Shown: positions 41,888 to 50,699 of the stretch, piece by piece | Numbering within the stretch: position 1 is the first letter of the stretch | Layout of the letters: each line of letters starts with the position of its first letter | Origin: Prevotella sp. | Lineage (GTDB): Bacteria; Bacteroidota; Bacteroidia; Bacteroidales; Bacteroidaceae | DNA length: 64,000 nt | Direction of reading: 5' to 3' | Assembly (NCBI GenBank): GCA_017389705.1 | Contig: JAFPEE010000100.1 | Span: forward strand, 1-64,000 | The notes under the pieces: generated by a model | The model's input: the letters and a program-made list of their open reading frames with translations, nothing else | Told to the model about the DNA's origin: nothing | Databases searched by the model: none | Translations under genes and position numbers: made by a program

Positions 41888-42508
41888 ATGAGTTTTTTCA
41901 GTAAACTATTTGGAAAGAAGGAGGAAGAACAACAGAAATCAGGAGGCATGGAGGATTTCATGACCCTGATTCGAGTATATTTTCAGGCTTGCATGGCAGC
42001 AGACCTGGGCATTACCAACTTGGCTGCGTTGCCAGACCTGCGTGTGTTCAAGGCTACGCTGAAGGTACCTACGCAGAACAATCGTCTGGGACTGGCCGAA
42101 AAGACCCGCTGCAACAAGATGCTCAAAGAGCTCTACGGCATGGACGACGACTTCACCAAGGAGATTGACCAGAGCATTCGTAAGCGTTGTAAGAAGCCTC
42201 AGGACGTGCAGACATATATGTACCAGTTCTCAGGTTATACGCAGGATTTGATGATGCTGACGGGCAATCTGATGAAGTTCAAACTGCGTGTGCCCAGCTT
42301 CTTCAAGAGTGCCATCCGCACCATGACGGAGAAGACGGTCAATGATATCTTTACCAAGAACGATTTCTCTGACCCAGCCGTCATGAAAACCGTGGTAGGC
42401 ATTCGCCAGTATGCCCAGAAACTGGGATTTTCGCAGCAGTGGACAACTAACTTTGTCTATAAGGTTGTCATGCTGGCAAAGAAGGAAAAGCAACCGCAAG
42501 GGAATTAA
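41888..42508 (+). CDS. Conserved hypothetical protein, helical
   Basis: 206 residues, soluble, all-helical. It opens MSFFSKLFGKKEEEQQK, a sequence common in small Bacteroidota cytoplasmic proteins, then a long helical domain with RCNKMLKELYGMDDDF and a basic C-terminus. I recognise no family. It lies 22 bp after the hydrolase pair and has a terminator after it, so it may be read with them. Confidence 0.6.
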   Translation: MSFFSKLFGKKEEEQQKSGGMEDFMTLIRVYFQACMAADLGITNLAALPDLRVFKATLKVPTQNNRLGLAEKTRCNKMLKELYGMDDDFTKEIDQSIRKRCKKPQDVQTYMYQFSGYTQDLMMLTGNLMKFKLRVPSFFKSAIRTMTEKTVNDIFTKNDFSDPAVMKTVVGIRQYAQKLGFSQQWTTNFVYKVVMLAKKEKQPQGN

Positions 42509-42522
42509 AAAATATTAAAATG

Positions 42523-42543
42523 GTGGCAGTTATGCCACTTTTT
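42523..42543 (+). terminator. Terminator after the hydrolase-hypothetical genes
   Basis: GTGGCA (42523-42528), loop GTTA, TGCCAC (42533-42538), then TTTTTC. Confidence 0.75.
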
Positions 42544-42557
42544 CTAAATTTTTACTT

Positions 42558-42565
42558 TACCTTTG
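42558..42565 (+). promoter_or_regulatory. -7 promoter box of the zapA-rny cluster
   Basis: TACCTTTG, 19 bases before the ATG at 42585. Confidence 0.6.
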
Positions 42566-42584
42566 TACGGAAAAGTGTACTGGC

Positions 42585-42881
42585 ATGACAGCTAACGAGA
42601 AGACTTTAGCAGCGTTTGAGACCCGCGTCAGGCAGATGATTCTCCGTTTTCAGCAGTTGAAGAAGGAGAATGAGGACTTGTATGCGGAGGTTGAAAAAGG
42701 TCAGCAGGAGCTAGACCTGGTGCGCAAGAAGTTGGAACAGCAGCAGTCAGACTACCAGTCCCTGAAAATGGCTAAGATGATCGAGATTACCGATGGCGAC
42801 CTGTCGGGTGCCAAGGACCGGTTAGCGAAGCTCATTCGTGACGTCAACAAATGCATTGGAATCCTCAGTGGCAATCAATAA
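42585..42881 (+). CDS. Coiled-coil protein upstream of zapA
   Basis: 98 residues, almost all coiled coil (ETRVRQMILRFQQLKKENEDLYAEV, QQELDLVRKKLEQQQSD). It lies 12 bp before zapA. In Bacteroidota a short coiled-coil protein of this kind regularly precedes zapA and is sometimes compared with ZapB; it probably works with ZapA at the division ring. The homology is by position and form only. Confidence 0.65.
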   Translation: MTANEKTLAAFETRVRQMILRFQQLKKENEDLYAEVEKGQQELDLVRKKLEQQQSDYQSLKMAKMIEITDGDLSGAKDRLAKLIRDVNKCIGILSGNQ

Positions 42882-42893
42882 GGAGTACATGCT

Positions 42894-43205
42894 ATGGCAG
42901 AACAGAACAAGGATAGACTACATATCAGACTGCACGTCTATGACGAGGACATAGAAGTCGTCATCAATCGCGATGACGAAGAGTACTATCGTAGTGCGGC
43001 CAAGCTCATTACAGATCGTTATAATGCCTATGCACAGGCTTATAGCGGACGTAAGACGGACCATACGATAGCACTGATGACGCTAATAGATATAGCCCTC
43101 ATGTGTCAGAAGGAGCGTGCCAGCAATGATACCACGCCTTATGATAATGTTCTTGCCCGTTTGACGGCGGAAATCGAGGAAGCCCTCGGAGAACGGAAGA
43201 AATAG
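42894..43205 (+). CDS. zapA: Cell division protein ZapA
   Basis: 103 residues. ZapA cross-links FtsZ filaments. The N-terminal strand pattern ([32 protein letters not shown]) and the following long helix match the family. It sits between the coiled-coil gene and rny. Confidence 0.88.
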   Translation: MAEQNKDRLHIRLHVYDEDIEVVINRDDEEYYRSAAKLITDRYNAYAQAYSGRKTDHTIALMTLIDIALMCQKERASNDTTPYDNVLARLTAEIEEALGERKK

Positions 43206-43233
43206 AACATTAACATATATACTAAAAACATTT

Positions 43234-44775
43234 ATGAACATCATTGTTGGTATTATTCTAATCGTAGCGGCCCTCATCATTGGTGGCCTCTGCGGATTTA
43301 TGATTTTCCGCTTTGTCATCAAAGGGAAATATAATGAGATGATAGAAGCCGCCAAAAAGGAGGCTGAGGTGATTAAGGAAAAGAAACTGCTGGAAGTAAA
43401 GGAGAAGTTCCTGAACAAGAAGGCAGAGTTGGAGAAAGAGGTGCAGCAGCGCAACCAGCACTTCCAACAGAATGAGAACAAGCTGAAGCAGCGCGAGATT
43501 TCGCTCAATCAGCGTCAGGAGGAGATGGGACGCCGCAAGAACGACCTCGACAACCAACAGAACCGCATCGACAACGAGAAGAAGGTGCTGGCCCTGAAGC
43601 AGGACGAGTTGGAGAAGATGCAGCTGCAGGAGCGTGCCAAGCTTGAAGAGTTGTCCGGACTCTCAGCCGACGAGGCCAAGACCCGTCTGGTGGAGTCGCT
43701 CAAGGACGAGGCCAAGACCGATGCTGCCGCCTACATCAATGAAATTATGGACGAGGCGAAGCTCAACGCCAATGCCCAGGCCAAGAAAATCATCATCCAG
43801 ACCATTCAGCGTGTTGCCACTGAGACAGCCGTTGAGAACTCTGTTTCCGTGTTCCACATTGAGAATGACGACGTCAAAGGTCGTGTCATTGGTCGTGAGG
43901 GTCGTAACATCCGTGCCCTGGAAGCTGCCTGCGGTGTGGAAATCGTGGTTGACGACACCCCTGAGGCCATCGTCATTTCTGCCTTTGACCCCATCCGTCG
44001 TGAGACCTGTCGTCTGGCCCTGCACCAGCTGGTAGCCGACGGACGTATACACCCTGCACGCATCGAGGAGGTAGTCGCCAAGGTGAAGAAGCAGCTTGAG
44101 AACGAGATTATCGAGACTGGTAAACGTACCACTATCGACCTCGGAATCCATGGCCTGCATCCTGAGCTCATCCGCATCGTCGGTAAGATGAAGTATCGTT
44201 CCTCTTACGGTCAGAACCTGCTGCAGCATGCTCGCGAGACTGCTAACCTCTGTGCTGTCATGGCTTCTGAGCTGGGCTTGAACCCAAAGAAGGCTAAGCG
44301 CGCTGGTCTGTTGCACGATATTGGTAAGGTGCCCGACGAGGAGAGCGAGCTGCCCCACGCACTCTATGGCGCCAAGATTGCTGAGAAATATAAGGAGAAG
44401 CCTGACATCTGTAATGCCATCGGTGCCCACCACGACGAGATGGAGATGCAGACTCTGTTGGCTCCCATCGTGCAGATTTGCGATGCCATCTCTGGTGCCC
44501 GTCCTGGTGCCCGCCGTGAGATTGTGGAGGCCTATATCAAGCGTCTGAACGACCTTGAGGCCATCGCTATGAGCTATCCTGGCGTTACCAAGACTTATGC
44601 CATCCAGGCTGGTCGTGAGCTTCGTGTCATTGTCGGTGCCGACAAGATGGACGATGCCGAGACCGAGGCACTGAGTGGACAGATTGCATCGAAGATTCAG
44701 AACGAGATGACCTATCCCGGACAGGTGAAGATTACCGTCATCCGTGAGACCCGTTCTGTAGCCTACGCCAAGTAA
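43234..44775 (+). CDS. rny: Ribonuclease Y
   Basis: 513 residues. Membrane-anchored endoribonuclease starting mRNA decay. One N-terminal membrane helix (about 2-24), a long coiled coil (about 35-190), a KH domain ([44 protein letters not shown]) and an HD domain ([28 protein letters not shown], then [10 protein letters not shown]). Length and order are canonical. A terminator follows 30 bp later. Confidence 0.98.
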   Translation: MNIIVGIILIVAALIIGGLCGFMIFRFVIKGKYNEMIEAAKKEAEVIKEKKLLEVKEKFLNKKAELEKEVQQRNQHFQQNENKLKQREISLNQRQEEMGRRKNDLDNQQNRIDNEKKVLALKQDELEKMQLQERAKLEELSGLSADEAKTRLVESLKDEAKTDAAAYINEIMDEAKLNANAQAKKIIIQTIQRVATETAVENSVSVFHIENDDVKGRVIGREGRNIRALEAACGVEIVVDDTPEAIVISAFDPIRRETCRLALHQLVADGRIHPARIEEVVAKVKKQLENEIIETGKRTTIDLGIHGLHPELIRIVGKMKYRSSYGQNLLQHARETANLCAVMASELGLNPKKAKRAGLLHDIGKVPDEESELPHALYGAKIAEKYKEKPDICNAIGAHHDEMEMQTLLAPIVQICDAISGARPGARREIVEAYIKRLNDLEAIAMSYPGVTKTYAIQAGRELRVIVGADKMDDAETEALSGQIASKIQNEMTYPGQVKITVIRETRSVAYAK

Positions 44776-44802
44776 ACAGTAACGTTTGTTCATATAAAGA
44801 AA

Positions 44803-44833
44803 AGAGGTAATGCCTGTAGCGTTACCTCTTTTT
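44803..44833 (+). terminator. rny terminator
   Basis: AGAGGTAA (44803-44810) pairs with TTACCTCT (44822-44829), then TTTTG. Confidence 0.85.
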
Positions 44834-44870
44834 GCGTTTCTGTGACTTCCCGGCTTTGTGGTCTGCGGGT

Positions 44871-45359
44871 TTAGTCGTCCATGTCCAGGTTGCCGCTATA
44901 GCTGATAGGCTCACGCTCACGCGACATCAGGTCGATAGTCGTGCTGCCGTTGTCAAACACTTCCAGCTCGTATTTCAGGTCATCCTCACCATTGTCCGTA
45001 TGGATGGTGATGTGCGTGGTGCCCTTTAGGTTCTTTACAGCCTTGTAGTCCTTGATTGGAGCCGTGAAGTTCAGCCCCTGTCCGCCACCGTAGGGTATAT
45101 TGTATGCCCTGCCGAAGTAGGGCAGATACGACACCAGCGTGTCGCCCCTCACCTCTAAGGAATAGTTCGACGTTACGTTGACAGCACTCCCTGCCCGTGG
45201 ATACATCATCTCCACATTCACCGTATAGTGCCTGTCCGTCAGCATCCTATCCACCTGTTGCGCTATCTTTGCCTGCCTCTCAGCCTTCTGGGCACTTGTC
45301 AGCGTGCTGCATGCCCCTAAGACAACAGCTCCCATCAGCATCATTATTACTTTCTTCAT
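44871..45359 (-). CDS. DUF4251 family lipoprotein
   Basis: 162 residues with a lipobox near residue 17 (MGAVVLGACST). DUF4251 proteins are Bacteroidota lipoproteins with a beta-sandwich; the motif 'YNIPYGGGQGLNFTAPIKDY' is present. Function unknown; probably envelope. Start moved to 45359 (MKKVIMM), since the four residues before it weaken the signal peptide. Promoter TATCTTTG at 45388-45395. Confidence 0.8.
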   Translation of the reverse strand: MKKVIMMLMGAVVLGACSTLTSAQKAERQAKIAQQVDRMLTDRHYTVNVEMMYPRAGSAVNVTSNYSLEVRGDTLVSYLPYFGRAYNIPYGGGQGLNFTAPIKDYKAVKNLKGTTHITIHTDNGEDDLKYELEVFDNGSTTIDLMSREREPISYSGNLDMDD

Positions 45360-45387
45360 TGTCAACTGCACTTTATGTTTCTTGCTG

Positions 45388-45395
45388 CAAAGATA
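45388..45395 (-). promoter_or_regulatory. -7 promoter box of the DUF4251 gene
   Basis: TATCTTTG on the minus strand, 28 bases before the start codon; divergent from ald. Confidence 0.6.
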
Positions 45396-45448
45396 GCAAT
45401 AATTCTCAAAACAGCGGTTGTGCTGAGATAAAAAAGTTTGTTTTTCCT

Positions 45449-45479
45449 TTTGTATTGTGCTGGGTTTTCACTATCTTTG
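45449..45479 (+). promoter_or_regulatory. ald promoter
   Basis: TTTG (45449-45452), 19 bases, TATCTTTG (45472-45479), then 33 bases to the ATG. Confidence 0.7.
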
Positions 45480-45512
45480 CAAACGTAAAGTATAAACTTA
45501 AGGCATAAGACT

Positions 45513-46622
45513 ATGTGTAAGGTAGGAATTCCCAAGGAGATTAAGAACAACGAGAATCGTGTGGGCATGACGCCGTCAGGTGTTGCCGAGTTGGTACGTC
45601 GTGGACATCAGGTCTACGTGCAGCATACTGCAGGGGAGGGCAGTGGTTTCAGCGATGAGGCTTACCAGAAGGTGGGCGCCCAGATTCTGCCTGCCATAGA
45701 GGATGTCTATGCGCAGGCTGACATGATAGTCAAGGTGAAGGAGCCTATCGAGCCCGAATATCCTTTGGTAAGGAAGGGACAGGTGGTGTTCACCTACTTC
45801 CATTTCGCTTGTGAGGAAGAGCTGACACGCGCCATGTTGAAGAGTGGTGCCACGTGTATAGCCTACGAGACGGTAGAGAAGGATGACCACTCGCTGCCTC
45901 TGCTGATTCCGATGAGCGAGGTGGCAGGGCGTATGGCTACGCAGAATGGTGCCTACTATCTGCAGAAGACCCAGGGCGGCAAGGGTAAGCTGATGGCTGG
46001 TGTGCCTGGCGTGAAACCTGCCCGTGTGCTGGTGCTGGGTGGTGGTACGGTAGGCGAGGCTGCTGCCCGTATTGCTGCTGGCATGGGTGCCGAGGTGACC
46101 ATTGCCGACGTCTCTCTGCCCCGTCTGAAGCAGCTGGCTGCTGAGATGCCTGCCAATGTGCATACGCTGTATAGCTCGGAGCATAACATCCGTCAGGAGC
46201 TTCCCACCACGGATATTGTCGTCGGCTCTGTGCTCATTCCTGGCGATGCTGCTCCCAAGCTGATAACGAAGGATATGCTGGCGCTGATGGAGAAAGGAAC
46301 GGTGCTGGTTGATGTGGCCATCGACCAGGGTGGCTGCTTCGAGACGTCGCATCCCACGACGCATAGCGAGCCTGTCTACATGGTGGATGGTATCGTACAT
46401 TATGCCGTAGCCAACATTCCAGGTGCAGTACCTAACACGTCGACAATAGCCCTGACCAACGCCACGTTGCGTTATGCCATAGCCTTGGCCGACAAGGGGT
46501 GGCAACAGGCTTGCCGCGACGACGTAGCATTGGCCCGTGGTGTGAATATGGTGGATGGCAAGTGTACCTATGAGGCTGTTGCCAAGGTGTGGAACCTTCC
46601 CTATACACCTTTGGAGCTGTAA
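45513..46622 (+). CDS. ald: Alanine dehydrogenase
   Basis: 369 residues. It interconverts alanine and pyruvate with NAD and ammonia. MCKVGIPKEIKNNENRVGMTPSGV is the N-terminal signature, VLVLGGGTVGEAAARIAAGMGAEVTIADV the NAD fold, and VLVDVAIDQGGCFETSHPTTHSEPVYM the catalytic region. The S8 protease gene starts 29 bp later, probably a separate unit. Confidence 0.96.
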   Translation: MCKVGIPKEIKNNENRVGMTPSGVAELVRRGHQVYVQHTAGEGSGFSDEAYQKVGAQILPAIEDVYAQADMIVKVKEPIEPEYPLVRKGQVVFTYFHFACEEELTRAMLKSGATCIAYETVEKDDHSLPLLIPMSEVAGRMATQNGAYYLQKTQGGKGKLMAGVPGVKPARVLVLGGGTVGEAAARIAAGMGAEVTIADVSLPRLKQLAAEMPANVHTLYSSEHNIRQELPTTDIVVGSVLIPGDAAPKLITKDMLALMEKGTVLVDVAIDQGGCFETSHPTTHSEPVYMVDGIVHYAVANIPGAVPNTSTIALTNATLRYAIALADKGWQQACRDDVALARGVNMVDGKCTYEAVAKVWNLPYTPLEL

Positions 46623-46651
46623 GGATAAAGTGTCAATTAAAATAGGTAAGA

Positions 46652-48670
46652 ATGAGAAGATTATGGCTGTTGGCTGTCGTGTTGCTTGGTTGTGTGGCAC
46701 TGATGGCTGAAGAGAAAGAGAAACTGTCGCATCACATCAGACAATTGATGACACAGGATGCCCACGGCAGACGAGCTATGGGTGTGACTGGCGAGAAGGT
46801 ATGTGCCTTTGTCAGGTTTACGACGACAGATGGTGAGGGACTCTTGGCGGCTTATGGCTGTGAGAAAGTGTCACAGATAGGCGATATCTATATTGCCAAC
46901 ATTCCCGTTGAGCAAATCGCTGCGATGGCAGCTTCCGATCAGGTGGAACGTATAGAGGCCAACCTGAGTGGCAAGCTGACTAACGACCGTTCCCCACTAT
47001 GGGTGGACAATACGCCAGTCTATTCGGGCACTGGACTGCCAGAGGGTAAAGGCTATGATGGAACGGGTGTGTTGCTGGGTATTGTCGACTTAGGTTTCGA
47101 TGTGACGCATCCGGCATTCTATTCTACGGATGGCAGCACCTATCGCATCAAGGCATTTGTCGATGAGAATGCGAATAAGGAAGAAACCCGAGGAGTGAAG
47201 ACACCCTTAGGACGTGAGTATACCACCCAAGAGGACATTCTGAATAATCGGTATGTGGGTGACTCTTTGGCGAACCACGCCACCCACTGCCTGGGAACGG
47301 CAGCAGGTAGCGGCTATGGTTCGCCCTATCGGGGCATTGCCTATGGGGCCGACATCTTTGCCATCAGCTCGCAGAATGCCGGAAACGACCTTTATGCCAA
47401 CTCTGCCGACCAGACGGCACGCATGAAGCGTATTTTCGACTACGCCACGGAGAAAGGCCAGCCCTGCGTCATCACCTATAGCATAGGCTTTAATGACATC
47501 CCTGAAGACTCGAAGCTGTTCAGCGAAGCGCTGGAACAGTTGGTGGGACCAGGCAGGATACTGGTAGCTGCAGCAGGCAACGATGGTTATAAGAACACCT
47601 ATTGCATCAAACCGAAGGGTAAGGATACGGCAGGCTGTGCCTTGGCTATTTCCTCAAACAGTGAGTCTACGGTCTTCCTGGCGAGTGAACAGGCGTTCAA
47701 GCTGAAGTGTTTATCTTGTAAAATAGGAATGGTCTCTGGGAAACCAGAACTCGTGTTGGTGGATTCTGTTACGATTGACTCAGAGAACCTGCCTGTTGAC
47801 ACCGTCGTGCTGCGTTCCAACAATCTCTTTATCAAGAGAAATGGCTCGTTCTTTACGTTGGTTGACAGGACGGGACCATCAGTCGGTGACTTTTCCGCAT
47901 TGCTGATGGCTATAGAGGGCAAGGAGGCCGAGGTCGAGATGTTTACAGCTAGTTATAATGCTTTCGTCAATTTGACGCCTATACTCATAAGTGATCCACG
48001 TTTCATGAATTCAGACAACTCGCATAACATCGGTTTGCCAGGAAGCCTGTCGTCCGTTGTTACCGTTGGGGCATTGAATGGGCGGGAGATGTATCTGAAT
48101 CATGTTGGAGACACCATCAGCGGTTGGGGAAGGAATACGGCTGAGGGCGCCATCGCCATGTTCTCGTCCCACGGTCCCACAATAGTTGGCGGTCTGATGA
48201 AACCCGATGTGGTGGCCCCAGGAGTCAATGTCATCTCGGCAGGCAACAGTTATTGTGTGAACAGCTATGGTGAAAACATGGTCTGCACAACGTCCTTTAA
48301 TGGACGCGAATATCCTTGGCTGGCCTTGTCGGGTACATCGATGGCTACACCTTGTGTAGCAGGTATCGTGGCTCTGTGGCTGCAAGCAGACCCTACGCTG
48401 TCGCCTGACAGGGTGAAGGAGGTCATCAAAGCTACAAGTAAGCCTATAGAGGTTGACGGCCAGTCGCCTAACATTATCTATGGCTATGGGCTGATAGATG
48501 CCTATGCTGGTCTAAAAGAAGTGCTGAAAACAGCGACAGGCATAGAAAGCATAGAAAACAGCCACCATGACAATGACAAGTGGTACTCTCTGCAAGGTAC
48601 GCTCCTCCATGGCAAACCTACCCAGAAAGGTATCTATGTGCATCAGGGTAAGAAGCTGATGGTTCAATAA
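46652..48670 (+). CDS. Secreted subtilisin-like S8 serine protease
   Basis: 672 residues with a signal peptide (about 1-19). Catalytic triad: Asp in LGIVDLGFDVTHP, His in NHATHCLGTAAGSG, Ser in LSGTSMATPCVAGI; the oxyanion Asn is in AAAGNDG. A domain inserted between the His and Ser segments (about 310-480) is PA/beta-rich. The C-terminus ends in the tail 'WYSLQGTLLHGKPTQKGIYV', similar to other secreted enzymes here, suggesting surface export. A long stem after the stop codon terminates the gene. Confidence 0.92.
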   Translation: MRRLWLLAVVLLGCVALMAEEKEKLSHHIRQLMTQDAHGRRAMGVTGEKVCAFVRFTTTDGEGLLAAYGCEKVSQIGDIYIANIPVEQIAAMAASDQVERIEANLSGKLTNDRSPLWVDNTPVYSGTGLPEGKGYDGTGVLLGIVDLGFDVTHPAFYSTDGSTYRIKAFVDENANKEETRGVKTPLGREYTTQEDILNNRYVGDSLANHATHCLGTAAGSGYGSPYRGIAYGADIFAISSQNAGNDLYANSADQTARMKRIFDYATEKGQPCVITYSIGFNDIPEDSKLFSEALEQLVGPGRILVAAAGNDGYKNTYCIKPKGKDTAGCALAISSNSESTVFLASEQAFKLKCLSCKIGMVSGKPELVLVDSVTIDSENLPVDTVVLRSNNLFIKRNGSFFTLVDRTGPSVGDFSALLMAIEGKEAEVEMFTASYNAFVNLTPILISDPRFMNSDNSHNIGLPGSLSSVVTVGALNGREMYLNHVGDTISGWGRNTAEGAIAMFSSHGPTIVGGLMKPDVVAPGVNVISAGNSYCVNSYGENMVCTTSFNGREYPWLALSGTSMATPCVAGIVALWLQADPTLSPDRVKEVIKATSKPIEVDGQSPNIIYGYGLIDAYAGLKEVLKTATGIESIENSHHDNDKWYSLQGTLLHGKPTQKGIYVHQGKKLMVQ

Positions 48671-48699
48671 ACCGTTTGCCTCACTAGAGGCAAACGGTT
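48670..48699. terminator. Terminator overlapping the 3' end of the GH78 gene
   Basis: AACCGTTTGCCTC (48670-48682), loop ACTA, GAGGCAAACGGTT (48687-48699): a 13-bp perfect stem. The loop and right arm contain the stop and last codons of the opposing GH78 gene. Confidence 0.8.
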
Positions 48700-50699
48700 A
48701 TTTCTTGATCTTTTTCGATGTGTATGCGCTGGTCACCCACGATGAGCCAGCCCGTACCTTCGTTGGCGTGCACTTTAACCTGCTGTTTATCCATATAGAC
48801 ATGGATGAGTCCATGTGGTGTGGGTACATCGCCTTCCATCCAGTCCAGATCGCCTAACGTTGGACGTACCTCAAACTCCTCGTAGCCAGGCTTGGTGGGC
48901 TTGACGCCAAGGTAGTACTTGCCTAGCAGATAGACGGGTGAGGCTCCCCAGGCGTGGCACAAAGACTTACCATAGGGACGTCCGTACATGGCCAGGTGTT
49001 GGGTGCCTGTCTCGGAGGGTACGTATTTCTCCCAGAACGAGGTGGCGCCTTCTTTTAACATGCCTCCCCAATAATCGCGCATCTCTTTGAGCACCTCTTG
49101 GTGGTAGCCCATCAGGCAGAGCGTCTCCAGCTCGTAGAAACGCATGTAGGGCGTGGTGATGGGGTCGATGGCGGGGTTGAGCATGACGGTCTGCATAATC
49201 TCCCTGCGTTCCTCTTCGTACGACAGACCATAGAGGATGGCAAACATATTGGGGAACTTGGTAATCTGCCGGTTCATCTGACCGTCTTCGATGGCATGCA
49301 GGTAGGCTTGCTGCTCATAGCTCCAGAAGGTCTGCTTAATCTTATTGCGCAGCACTTCGCTCTTGACACGGTAGTCGCTCTTGATGCCAAGGAGTTTGGC
49401 ACAGGTGGCCATCGTCTCCATCGCTTTCATGAAGAGAATTTGCTCGAAGCACAGCGTACCCCGCTTGTGCATGGGGAAGTCCACCCAGTCGACGAAAATC
49501 CAGTCGTCGGGTTGTCCTTCTGCCATGCCTTCCTGATTGGTTCGGCTGAGCACATAGTCCATCAGCGTCACCATGCGTGGCCACATCTCGCGGACGAAGT
49601 CGATGTCGGCAGTATAGTGGTAGTAGTCCAGGATGGACTTGAACCAGTAGAAGGTGTAGTCCATGATGGTGTTGACGTGAGCCGTCACAGGGTCCTTGCC
49701 TCGCAGCTGACGAATGGTGCGCTTGACACACTCCGTGTCGAAACGCAGGTAGTAGTTCATGAGGTAGCTTTGTATGGCATCACCCGACCATGTCCAGCGG
49801 TCGCGCTTGATGCCGTCCATGAAGAACTCACGGGTGGTGAGGTCCATGGTGTAGGCTGCCACTTCCCAGATGCGGTTCAGCTCGTCGTCGGAGCAACGGA
49901 ACGAGCCGCTATGCTGCAGGTCTTGCTGCGCATACTCGTAATCCATCAGCACCTCGTCGTATTCTGCTCCGTTCTCCTTTTCTATATACACATAGCGGAA
50001 AGCCTTGCTGTCCAACCTTCCTCCCTCGCATAACACATCGAGTGTCTCGCAATGTTCCTTGTCCAAGGCCTCTTCAGCACTCTCTCCGTAGTAGATGCGG
50101 ACACAACCTTTCAGCCCTTTTATTTTGAGATAGCCGAAAGTCTCTCGTCCGAAATCGTATAGGCCATGATCCTCTCTGACAGGTCGCTGCTCTTTAGTGA
50201 TTAAGCGGTAACTGGAAGGCGGCGTGTCGATGCTGTCGAAGTTCCAATGGGCAGCAGGCACGTAGATGCCTGAGCCATGTGCCACGCCGTTCTCGTCAAT
50301 CCACAGCTTGTCCTCGTAGGTGGCCAGCCAGCTGGAGTCCGTCCGGATGGTGTTGCCGTCGATGAAGAGGGCTGGGGGAGTGGCTTGGTTCCATACCTTC
50401 AGGTTCAGCTTGTGCTCGCCCTTGGGAACGGTGAAGGTCTTCGGCATACCGAACTGCAGCTTGCCGTCGAGCATGAGGTTGAACCGTCCCTCGCAGGCAA
50501 TGGTGATGGTTTCTTGCTCTTCCAGCGTAAAAGCCTTCGAGAATTCTACCGTCACGTAGTGTGAGTCTTGTTTCCAGAACGGTGGAAACATGGCGCCTCG
50601 CTCCGTTCTGCGGTTGTTGAAGATGTTGCCGAGCCACACTTCGAAGTCGCCCGGATACCATATCCATGTTGCCTTTTGGCTATTTGGTGATGCCTGCAT
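48684..50699 (-). CDS. Alpha-L-rhamnosidase, GH78 family
   Basis: 671 residues, no obvious signal peptide (begins MQASPNSQKATWIWYPGDFEVW). GH78 layout: N-terminal beta-domains, an (alpha/alpha)6 barrel at about 280-600 and a C-terminal beta domain (YYLGVKPTKPGYEEFEVRPTLG). The catalytic acids sit in the segment DGIKRDRWTWSGDA and the later QPDDWIFVDWVD. It removes terminal rhamnose, as found in rhamnogalacturonan. It overlaps the upstream beta-helix gene by 20 bp. Confidence 0.9.
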   Translation of the reverse strand: MQASPNSQKATWIWYPGDFEVWLGNIFNNRRTERGAMFPPFWKQDSHYVTVEFSKAFTLEEQETITIACEGRFNLMLDGKLQFGMPKTFTVPKGEHKLNLKVWNQATPPALFIDGNTIRTDSSWLATYEDKLWIDENGVAHGSGIYVPAAHWNFDSIDTPPSSYRLITKEQRPVREDHGLYDFGRETFGYLKIKGLKGCVRIYYGESAEEALDKEHCETLDVLCEGGRLDSKAFRYVYIEKENGAEYDEVLMDYEYAQQDLQHSGSFRCSDDELNRIWEVAAYTMDLTTREFFMDGIKRDRWTWSGDAIQSYLMNYYLRFDTECVKRTIRQLRGKDPVTAHVNTIMDYTFYWFKSILDYYHYTADIDFVREMWPRMVTLMDYVLSRTNQEGMAEGQPDDWIFVDWVDFPMHKRGTLCFEQILFMKAMETMATCAKLLGIKSDYRVKSEVLRNKIKQTFWSYEQQAYLHAIEDGQMNRQITKFPNMFAILYGLSYEEERREIMQTVMLNPAIDPITTPYMRFYELETLCLMGYHQEVLKEMRDYWGGMLKEGATSFWEKYVPSETGTQHLAMYGRPYGKSLCHAWGASPVYLLGKYYLGVKPTKPGYEEFEVRPTLGDLDWMEGDVPTPHGLIHVYMDKQQVKVHANEGTGWLIVGDQRIHIEKDQEITVCL

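Noticed and set aside
43663..44793. Long minus-strand ORF opposite rny
   Set aside because: Mirror-strand frame of a conserved gene; no motif or promoter.
45576..46700. Long minus-strand ORF opposite ald
   Set aside because: Antisense shadow; ald has clear motifs and its own promoter.
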